In this document: positions 58,361 to 64,000 of the stretch, piece by piece
Position numbering within the stretch: the first letter of the stretch is position 1
How the letters are laid out: each line of letters opens with the position of its first letter
Origin: an uncultured Bacteroidales bacterium
GTDB lineage: Bacteria; Bacteroidota; Bacteroidia; Bacteroidales; Paludibacteraceae
DNA: 64,000 bases
Assembly: GCA_902780235.1 (NCBI GenBank)
Contig: CACZEL010000008.1
Coordinates: 62,001-126,000, forward strand
Direction: 5' to 3'
Translations under genes and position numbers: made by a program
The notes under the pieces: model-generated
What the model was told of the DNA's origin: nothing
Database searches by the model: none
The model's input: the letters and a program-made list of their open reading frames with translations, nothing else

Positions 58361-58391
58361 CAAAATTACTGCTTTTTTTTGAAATATGCAA
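58361..58391 (-). promoter_or_regulatory. Promoter of the AT-rich operon / leader RNA
   Basis: -33 TTG (58389-58391), 20-nt spacer, -7 TAATTTTG (58361-58368) on the minus strand; predicted start near 58354, about 240 nt before the first gene. Confidence 0.82.
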
Positions 58392-58460
58392 AAAAAATCT
58401 GCACTTTTGATGCAGATTTATTGATTCTTCCTTCTTTTCCACGTGGTCGCCAGCATATTC

Positions 58461-58504
58461 CAATGGATGCTCAATGGATGCTGAAAGGGTGCTCAATGGT
58501 TGCT
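58461..58504. repeat. 11-bp tandem array
   Basis: CAATGGATGCT, CAATGGATGCT, GAAAGGGTGCT, CAATGGTTGCT. It shares unit length and copy number with 28729-28772. The stretch 58392-58719 contains no gene. Confidence 0.8.
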
Positions 58505-58542
58505 TCTGCCACCATGAACCCCCTCTCAAAACTCTCTAAAAC

Positions 58543-58577
58543 CTTTCTCCTTTCAATTTTCACCTTTCACCTTACTC
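58543..58577. repeat. Heptamer array CTTTCAC type
   Basis: CTTTCTC, CTTTCAA, TTTTCAC, CTTTCAC, CTTACTC in non-coding DNA; complement of the GGTGAAA family. Confidence 0.65.
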
Positions 58578-58719
58578 GATCTCTCGCCCTTCTTTCAGCG
58601 CCGTCCACTTAACTTTCATAGTCGTTTTTAAATTTTCTGCAAAGATAATACATTTTTTTTAAATTTCCAAATTTTTGCCTACCATTTTGTTAACAAAATG
58701 AGATTTTCTTACATTTTCG

Positions 58720-58750
58720 TTGCATATATCCGTTTTTTTTCGTACCTTTG
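58720..58750 (+). promoter_or_regulatory. Promoter of the FAD/Fe-S oxidoreductase gene
   Basis: -33 TTG (58720-58722), 20-nt spacer, -7 TACCTTTG (58743-58750). The leader of about 52 nt contains an AGCYAAN array. Confidence 0.87.
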
Positions 58751-58770
58751 CGCTCAAATTGAATTTGAAT

Positions 58771-58798
58771 AGCTAACAGCCAAAAGCTAATAGCTAAA
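58771..58798. repeat. Heptamer array AGCYAAN in a 5' leader
   Basis: AGCTAAC, AGCCAAA, AGCTAAT, AGCTAAA between promoter and start codon. The gene that follows contains three further arrays of the same family. Confidence 0.82.
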
Positions 58799-58808
58799 GT
58801 TATACGTT

Positions 58809-61673
58809 ATGATAGCCATCCAGACAGACAGTTTGCATAAGATCGCGTACGCCACCGATGCCAGCGTGTACCGCGAGATTCCGTACGGTGTCGCCTACCC
58901 TAAGAACGAAGACGAGATCGTGGAATTAATCGCCGAAGCTCGTCGTCGGGGCACCAACCTCATCGCGCGTGCAGGGGGTACCTCTATCGCCGGACAAGTG
59001 GTAGGTAACGGCATCGTAGTGGACATCAGCCGCCACATGAACCGGATTCTCGAGATCAATGCCGAGGAGCGCTATGCGTGGGTGGAACCCGGCGTCGTGC
59101 GTGACGAACTGAACCTCGCCCTCAAGCCTTACGGCCTTTTCTTTAGTCCCGAGACCTCTACTTCCAACCGCTGCTGTATTGGCGGCATGGTCGGCAATAA
59201 CTCCTGCGGCACGCACTCACTTATATATGGAAGCACGCGTCCGCACGTGCTCGAAGCCGACGGCATCCTCTCGGATGGCACCAAAGTCCATTTCGGAAAA
59301 ACCGCTATCGACGAACTCGAAGAGCGCTTCGGCGCAAAGTTTTGGGCAAATAGCCAAGAGCAAATAGCTAATAGCCAAAGTTTAGAGCAACAGATTTATA
59401 CCCAATTAATTCGCTGGTCAGAAGACGAATATACACGTCAACTCATCATAGACACCTACCCTGACCTCGAACTCACACGTCGTAGTTGCGGCTATGCGAT
59501 CGATGAGACAATAACCGACATCGCCAAAGAGGGCACGATCAATCTCTGCAAACTCATTGCCGGTAGTGAAGGCACCCTTGCTTTCCTCACCCGCATCAAG
59601 GTCTCGCTCGATCCGCTGCCTCCCAAAGAAGTCATGGTCGTTTGTGCACATTGTATCAGCCTGGACGCAGCCTTCGAAGCGAACCTTACAGCCCTTCAAC
59701 AACATCCCACCGCTATCGAACTCATGGACGGTGAGATCCTCGAACTCAGCAAGCAAACGCCTTCCGTCGAACGATTCTTCGTACAAGGCGACCCTGCTGC
59801 CCTGCTCATCGCTGAGTTACGCAGCGACACTCGCGCAGACCTCGACCAACAAGCCGATGCATTAGAGAAAGCTCTGCAAGCCACAAGTCTTATCACTGGC
59901 TGCACGCGCGTCTACGGCTCCGATGTTGCCAAGGTTTGGAACTTACGCAAAGCCGGACTTGGTATCTTAAGCCGCATGAAAGGTGACGCCAAGCCTACCG
60001 GTGTCATCGAAGATACGGCTGTTGCACCCTCTCGCCTACCCGCTTACATGCGCGATTTCCGCGCCATGCTCAAGCGTCTCGGTACCTCCTGCGTCTTCTA
60101 CGGACACATCAGTACCGGTGAACTCCACTTACGCCCTATCCTCAACCTCAAGACCGAAGAAGGCAAACGGCTCTTCCGTACGATCGCCCATGAGACGACC
60201 CTTCTCGTACGCAAACACCGCGGTACGATCAGCGGCGAACATGGTGACGGACGTCTGCGAGGAGAGTTCATCCCGCTTCAATACGGCGAACCAACTTACG
60301 AACTGATGCGGCAAGTAAAGTATTGCTGGGATCCGGACAATATCTTCAACCCGCATAAGATCGTCGATACGCCTCGCATGGACGAGTACCTGCGTGCCGA
60401 CCGTTCCAAAACCGGTGACGACCTGCTCTGTCGCGTCGAACAATGTAACGGAGCCGGAGATTGTCGTAAGTCACAACTCATCGGCGGCACAATGTGTCCT
60501 ACCTATAAGGTATCTCACGATGAACTACAAACCACACGTGCCCGCGCCAACATGCTCCGCGAGTACCTGACAGCCAATAGCCAAGAGCTAATAGCCAATA
60601 GCCAACTCAAAGAAGTTCTGCTCTCTTGTTTAGCCTGCAAAGCATGCCGCAAAGAGTGCCCTTCCGGTGTAGACATGACGCGCCTACGCGCCGAAGCCTT
60701 GCAACGAATATACGATCAAGAAGGAACGCCTATGCGTGTTCGCATGATAGCGAATAATGCCACATTCCAAAAACTCGGCTCGTTCGTACCGTGTATCTAT
60801 AATTTCTTTGCATCCAACAAGTTCACCGCCTCTATCCTCAAAAAGATAGTTGGCTTCGCTCCCGAAAGGTCTATTCCGCTGATACAAAAAGGCCAAAAGC
60901 TAACAGCCAATAGCCAACAGCGAACCAAAAAGGTTTACCTTTTCCTCGATGAATTTACACGCTACAATGAGCCAAGTTTGGCTCATACCTTCATCGACTT
61001 GATGAACCGTTTAGGCTACGAAGTCATCATCCCGCGCCACACAGAGAGTGGTCGAGCCGCGATCTCCAAAGGCTGTCTCCGTCAAGCCAAACGCTATGCG
61101 GAAAAGAACATTCGTCTCCTCAAAGACCTTATCTCTGACGAGACTCCGTTGGTAGGCATCGAACCCTCTTGTATTCTCTCTTTCCGCGACGAGTACCCCG
61201 ATATCGTGAGCGATACCTATCGTGCAGACGCAGAGCGTCTCGCCCCAAATTGCCTTCTCTTCGATGAGTTCCTCATGCGGGAAGTAGAAGCGGGACGTAT
61301 CAGTAAGGACGCTTTCTCCGACATGCCGGCCGAGATCTGGCTCCATGGTCATTGTCATCAGAAAGCGCTGGTAGGAGTCGAGAAAACAGCCGCGCTCCTC
61401 AACCTGCCGACTAACACCACCGTCCATGTCATCCCTTCAAGTTGTTGCGGCATGGCGGGTTCGTTCGGCTACGAGAAAGCCCATTACCAAACTTCTATCG
61501 CTATCGGCGAGATGATCCTCTTCCCTGCTGTACGTGAAGCCGTCAAAGCCCACACACTTGACCATCCCGTCTTCATCGCTGCACCCGGCACCTCTTGCCG
61601 CACGCAGATACATGACGGCACAGGCATCACAGCCTTGCACCCGATAGAAATATTATACAGACTATTACGATAA
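58809..61673 (+). CDS. FAD-linked and Fe-S oxidoreductase (D-2-hydroxyacid dehydrogenase type, YdiJ-like)
   Basis: The N-terminal FAD_binding_4 domain has GGTSIAGQVVGNGIVVDISR and CCIGGMVGNNSCG; the FAD-oxidase C domain ends near residue 520 (GTISGEHGDGRLRG). A ferredoxin-like part (CNGAGDCRKS, CLACKACRKECPSGVDMTR) and a CCG domain (HGHCHQKALVG, SSCCGMAGSFGYEKAHY) follow, as in YdiJ-type D-2-hydroxyglutarate or D-lactate dehydrogenases. The 954 residues include three ANSQ-type inserts from arrays at 59345, 60572 and 60891, each at a domain boundary or loop. Substrate is inferred. Confidence 0.9.
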   Translation: MIAIQTDSLHKIAYATDASVYREIPYGVAYPKNEDEIVELIAEARRRGTNLIARAGGTSIAGQVVGNGIVVDISRHMNRILEINAEERYAWVEPGVVRDELNLALKPYGLFFSPETSTSNRCCIGGMVGNNSCGTHSLIYGSTRPHVLEADGILSDGTKVHFGKTAIDELEERFGAKFWANSQEQIANSQSLEQQIYTQLIRWSEDEYTRQLIIDTYPDLELTRRSCGYAIDETITDIAKEGTINLCKLIAGSEGTLAFLTRIKVSLDPLPPKEVMVVCAHCISLDAAFEANLTALQQHPTAIELMDGEILELSKQTPSVERFFVQGDPAALLIAELRSDTRADLDQQADALEKALQATSLITGCTRVYGSDVAKVWNLRKAGLGILSRMKGDAKPTGVIEDTAVAPSRLPAYMRDFRAMLKRLGTSCVFYGHISTGELHLRPILNLKTEEGKRLFRTIAHETTLLVRKHRGTISGEHGDGRLRGEFIPLQYGEPTYELMRQVKYCWDPDNIFNPHKIVDTPRMDEYLRADRSKTGDDLLCRVEQCNGAGDCRKSQLIGGTMCPTYKVSHDELQTTRARANMLREYLTANSQELIANSQLKEVLLSCLACKACRKECPSGVDMTRLRAEALQRIYDQEGTPMRVRMIANNATFQKLGSFVPCIYNFFASNKFTASILKKIVGFAPERSIPLIQKGQKLTANSQQRTKKVYLFLDEFTRYNEPSLAHTFIDLMNRLGYEVIIPRHTESGRAAISKGCLRQAKRYAEKNIRLLKDLISDETPLVGIEPSCILSFRDEYPDIVSDTYRADAERLAPNCLLFDEFLMREVEAGRISKDAFSDMPAEIWLHGHCHQKALVGVEKTAALLNLPTNTTVHVIPSSCCGMAGSFGYEKAHYQTSIAIGEMILFPAVREAVKAHTLDHPVFIAAPGTSCRTQIHDGTGITALHPIEILYRLLR
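59345..59379. repeat. Heptamer array AGCYAAN (in-gene)
   Basis: GGCAAAT, AGCCAAG, AGCAAAT, AGCTAAT, AGCCAAA; encodes ANSQEQIANSQ within the FAD domain region. Confidence 0.82.
60572..60606. repeat. Heptamer array AGCYAAN (in-gene)
   Basis: AGCCAAT, AGCCAAG, AGCTAAT, AGCCAAT, AGCCAAC; encodes ANSQELIANSQ between two cysteine clusters of the ferredoxin-like domain. Confidence 0.84.
60891..60925. repeat. Heptamer array AGCYAAN (in-gene)
   Basis: GGCCAAA, AGCTAAC, AGCCAAT, AGCCAAC, AGCGAAC; encodes KLTANSQQRT between the ferredoxin-like and CCG domains. Confidence 0.82.
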
Positions 61674-61683
61674 TTACACCTAT

Positions 61684-62478
61684 ATGAAAAATCCTTTTGC
61701 TTTAGTTACAGGCGCCTCCTCCGGCATGGGTCTCGAGTTCGCAAAACAATTAGCCCAACGAGGTTATAACTTACTCATTGTCAGCAATGTGCCGGAGATC
61801 CATGATGCGGCAGAGCAGATAAAAGCCAATAGCCAACAGCTAACAGCTAATAGCGTAGAGGTAATTCCTCTACAGCTGGACCTTGGTCAACAATCCTCCG
61901 CGCGCGAACTATATAACTACGCGCATGAGCATGATATCGAGGTCGAAGTACTCGTCAACAATGCCGGTGTCTATCATGATCGCGACATCCTTGACGACAG
62001 CGAAGGCTTCACAAGCCTCATCATGAACCTCCACATGTACACTCCGGCTATGCTCTGTTACCTTTTCGGCCAGGACATGCGCGAACGCCGCAAAGGGTAC
62101 ATCCTCAATGTATGCTCTGTCACCTCGAAGATGGCCGCCCAGCGTCTCGGCACGTACGGAGGCACCAAAGCCTTCCTCTCCCATTTCACCCGCGCCTTAC
62201 ATATCGAACTCCGTAAATACGGCGTCCACGTGACAGACGTCAGCCCGGGCGCTGTTGATACCGGACTCTACTCCATCCCACCTATATTTACCAAGATTGG
62301 TAAATGTTTAGGCATCATCGTCAGCCCTCAGACACTCGTTCGTCGTGGTCTGCGTGCTCTCTTCCATGGGCGTGCAAAAACAACAGTACCCACCGTTTTC
62401 TGGCAGGTACTGTGCTTCATCATTCTCCTCATTCCGACATGCCTCTTACGGCTCATTCGTCGGTTAGGCTGGTTCTGA
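61684..62478 (+). CDS. Short-chain dehydrogenase/reductase
   Basis: Classical SDR: LVTGASSGMGLEFAKQLAQR (cofactor Gly motif), LVNNAGVYHDRDI, a Ser in NVCSVTSKMA and the catalytic YGGTKAF (Tyr-x3-Lys). The C-terminal about 50 residues are hydrophobic (FWQVLCFIILLIPTCLLRLI), so it is probably membrane-anchored, as in lipid- or steroid-type SDRs. An array inserts ANSQQLTANS near residue 50, in the loop after the second strand. It follows the oxidoreductase by 10 nt; its stop lies inside another array. Confidence 0.9.
   Translation: MKNPFALVTGASSGMGLEFAKQLAQRGYNLLIVSNVPEIHDAAEQIKANSQQLTANSVEVIPLQLDLGQQSSARELYNYAHEHDIEVEVLVNNAGVYHDRDILDDSEGFTSLIMNLHMYTPAMLCYLFGQDMRERRKGYILNVCSVTSKMAAQRLGTYGGTKAFLSHFTRALHIELRKYGVHVTDVSPGAVDTGLYSIPPIFTKIGKCLGIIVSPQTLVRRGLRALFHGRAKTTVPTVFWQVLCFIILLIPTCLLRLIRRLGWF
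61824..61851. repeat. Heptamer array AGCYAAN in the SDR gene
   Basis: AGCCAAT, AGCCAAC, AGCTAAC, AGCTAAT; encodes ANSQQLTANS. Confidence 0.82.
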
Positions 62479-62514
62479 ATTCTGAATTCTTAATTCTTAA
62501 TTTTTAATTTTTAA
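62473..62514. repeat. Heptamer array holding two convergent stop codons
   Basis: TTCTGAA, TTCTGAA, TTCTTAA, TTCTTAA, TTTTTAA, TTTTTAA. The TGA at 62476-62478 stops the SDR gene, and the complementary TTA at 62511-62513 stops the SIMPL gene. Confidence 0.8.
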
Positions 62515-63200
62515 TTCAAATAGTAGTCCACCGTTGTTACAACGCGTACATGTTTCATCCAAGGCTGGTACTCATCGGATTCGATGCTGAACTGGCCTTG
62601 GCTGGCTCTACGGATCGATCCTAACGAACACTGTGCATCGTCGGCAAATTTCTGTGCCACGGCACGCGCATTCTGCGTCGCCTCTTCGATCATCGAAGGC
62701 TTCAACTCCGGTAGGCCGTTAAACTGATAGTCTAAGTTCCAACGCTCGGTCTTCACGATGATACCCTCTTTGAGCAACTCCGCCTCTTTGCCTTGACTTG
62801 CTACCACCAACTGCACCTTGTCCGTACTTACGATGAGCGAGGTGCTCAGCGTGTATTTGTACTCCGGACGATGGTTGCCGTAATAATCGGACCAGTTGTC
62901 ATTAACCGAGATAGAACCCTGACGGATATCGCTCTCCTCAAAACCCATCGACAGCAGATGTTTCTTCACACGCGCTGTCACGTTCTCCAACTGCGCATAG
63001 AGACTCGGCAAATCGTTGCCGTTCCATGCGTACGCTAACGGCCAAACGGCATGATCCGCTTCCACCTCTCGAGTACTCAGACCCTTCACACTCACCGCGC
63101 GATCTTTGTTCGCGAACTTACTCATTCCCAGATAGATAAAACATCCTCCGAGACACAAACCCAGCGCAATAAGCGCTCCTGCTAACAGATTATTCTTCAT
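62511..63200 (-). CDS. SIMPL (DUF541) domain protein
   Basis: An N-terminal membrane anchor (LLAGALIALGLCLGGCFIYL) precedes the SIMPL domain: VSVKGLSTREVEADHAVWPL, MGFEESDIRQGSISVND and VVASQGKEAELLKEGI. Such proteins are periplasmic; some form oligomeric rings, but their task is unknown. The ATG at 63200 (MKNNLLAG) is chosen; an ATG at 63212 lies within a heptamer array. It is convergent with the SDR gene and sits downstream of the Na/Pi cotransporter gene. Confidence 0.87.
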   Translation of the reverse strand: MKNNLLAGALIALGLCLGGCFIYLGMSKFANKDRAVSVKGLSTREVEADHAVWPLAYAWNGNDLPSLYAQLENVTARVKKHLLSMGFEESDIRQGSISVNDNWSDYYGNHRPEYKYTLSTSLIVSTDKVQLVVASQGKEAELLKEGIIVKTERWNLDYQFNGLPELKPSMIEEATQNARAVAQKFADDAQCSLGSIRRASQGQFSIESDEYQPWMKHVRVVTTVDYYLN

Positions 63201-63204
63201 ATCT

Positions 63205-63225
63205 TTAAACATTAAACATTAAACA
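63205..63225. repeat. Heptamer array between Na/Pi and SIMPL genes
   Basis: Three identical TTAAACA units; the array ends on the base before the upstream gene's stop (TTA at 63226-63228) and supplies a possible ATG for the SIMPL gene. Confidence 0.72.
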
Positions 63226-64000
63226 TTATTTGTCATGCTTATGCTCATACAATGCTTCCTCAACGTTGATGATATAGTCGCCCATCTTCTCCAACTCGAG
63301 GATGATATCCATGTAGTTGACACCGGTTGAGTAGTCGTACTCTTTCTCCGTGATATGCTGCATGTTCTGCATCTTCAGTTCGTCGCGGAAATTATTGATC
63401 TCATTCTCCATGTTCGTCATCTCAAGGAACTCATCCCGCGTGATATTCACATGCTCCAGCGCCTCCACCATCTTTGCTTCAGCACCCGATACAAGGTAAA
63501 TCATCATCTCCACGTTCTTATCCTGATATTCAGTATATTGCACGTTGTTCTCATGCTTATGACGGATATGGCGGGATAGGTTGTAGTTCGCATCTCCTAC
63601 CGACTCCAACTCACTCACAATACGCAGCATCTTGTGCACTTCGTGCTTGGATTGATCGGACAGACGTCCATCAGCCACCTGATTCAGGTACTGCGCTATC
63701 TCATACTCCATTCGATCGCAAATACCTTCGTATTTCTCAATACGTGAGAAGATCTTCGTGAACTGCGCCTCATCTTTCTCGCCGTATAGATCGTGAATCA
63801 TACCTACCATGCGTTGCGTACGAATAGCGAACACATGGATCTCTTTCCATGCCTGCAGGATCGACAACTCGGATGTGGACATCAAACCACCGGAGATGAA
63901 CCGCAACTGGCTGTCTGTATCTTTCTGTTCCGGCTTGGACGGGATGATCCATATAACGAGTTTCTCCAGCCATTTGATAAAGCCGATCAGGATACAGGTG
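63226..64000 (-). CDS. Na/Pi cotransporter family protein, C-terminal part (partial)
   Basis: The frame is open to the right edge, so only the C-terminal 257 residues are seen. The first visible part (LIGFIKWLEKLVIWIIP) is the end of the membrane domain. The rest is a PhoU-like helical bundle: LQAWKEIHVFAIRTQRMVGM, RIEKYEGICDRMEYEIAQYL, VSELESVGDANYNLSRHI and ILELEKMGDYIINVEEAL. This arrangement is typical of NptA/YjbB-type phosphate transporters of bacteria. A TTG at 63906 is not a real start. Confidence 0.88.
   Translation of the reverse strand, partial: TCILIGFIKWLEKLVIWIIPSKPEQKDTDSQLRFISGGLMSTSELSILQAWKEIHVFAIRTQRMVGMIHDLYGEKDEAQFTKIFSRIEKYEGICDRMEYEIAQYLNQVADGRLSDQSKHEVHKMLRIVSELESVGDANYNLSRHIRHKHENNVQYTEYQDKNVEMMIYLVSGAEAKMVEALEHVNITRDEFLEMTNMENEINNFRDELKMQNMQHITEKEYDYSTGVNYMDIILELEKMGDYIINVEEALYEHKHDK

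Noticed and set aside
58771..61851. CRISPR-like interpretation of the tandem arrays
   Set aside because: Units are 7-11 bp with no spacers, copy number is 4-5, and no cas genes are present.
27624..61851. Diversity-generating retroelement explanation for C/T variation within AGCYAAN units
   Set aside because: No reverse transcriptase or template/variable repeat pair is visible, and variation is not at adenines.

Overview
The window looks like a Bacteroidales (Bacteroidota) chromosome, probably a gut- or rumen-type lineage. The evidence is nine or more promoters of the Bacteroidetes form TTG-N20-TAnnTTTG, no Shine-Dalgarno sequences, a BtuB/BtuG/DUF4465 corrinoid locus, a SusA-like amylase, paired Wza-type export lipoproteins with a BY-kinase, a DUF3109 gene and typical Bacteroidetes gene neighbourhoods. 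The bulk is moderate-GC; the glycosyltransferase block (about 1.5-5.4 kb) and the block at 54.4-58.1 kb are visibly AT-rich.

Layout. 1-7,987 (+): end of a surface-polysaccharide cluster (flippase, EpsG-type polymerase, four glycosyltransferases, PLP aminotransferase, PglC-type phosphosugar transferase), running straight into gltX and recQ. 11,140-16,080 (-): rplM-rpsI-rpsB-tsf-DUF748; its last gene overlaps the 3' end of recQ on the opposite strand. 16,123-26,085 (-): nine tightly packed genes behind a gyrA promoter (gyrA, TPR protein, ruvX, def, mntP, DUF3109, cinA, OmpA/PD40 protein, phosphoesterase). 26,221-32,673 (+): two uncharacterised genes, tRNA-Gly directly abutting RNase P RNA, a YihY-family membrane protein, a SusA-like amylase and a small CWC zinc protein. 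32,686-39,997 (-): DUF1846 gene, cobalamin riboswitch, BtuB-like receptor, BtuG-like surface lipoprotein, DUF4465 lipoprotein and BtuF-like binding protein. 40,031-41,287 (+): pseudouridine synthase. 41,284-49,654 (-): second polysaccharide operon (gmd, fcl, deacetylase-like, Gfo/Idh, two Wza-like lipoproteins, Wzc). 49,712-52,451 (+): ppdK. 52,391-58,391: accessory zone with a Fic gene between 71-bp copies of the ppdK 3' end, a hairpin array, and an AT-rich four-gene operon with its own promoter, structured leader and terminator. 58,720-64,000: FAD/Fe-S oxidoreductase, SDR, SIMPL protein and a partial Na/Pi cotransporter.

The most striking signal is not a gene. About 25 short degenerate tandem arrays of several unrelated units (mostly 7-mers, some 8-mers and 11-mers, nearly all with 4-5 copies) are scattered over the window. 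They lie at gene junctions, where they often supply stop or start codons, or inside genes at likely domain linkers and surface loops. In three genes they encode the hydrophobic core of the signal peptide. The same unit families recur at distant loci. The second strong signal is the Fic cassette, whose flanking ppdK 3'-end copies differ only at synonymous positions.
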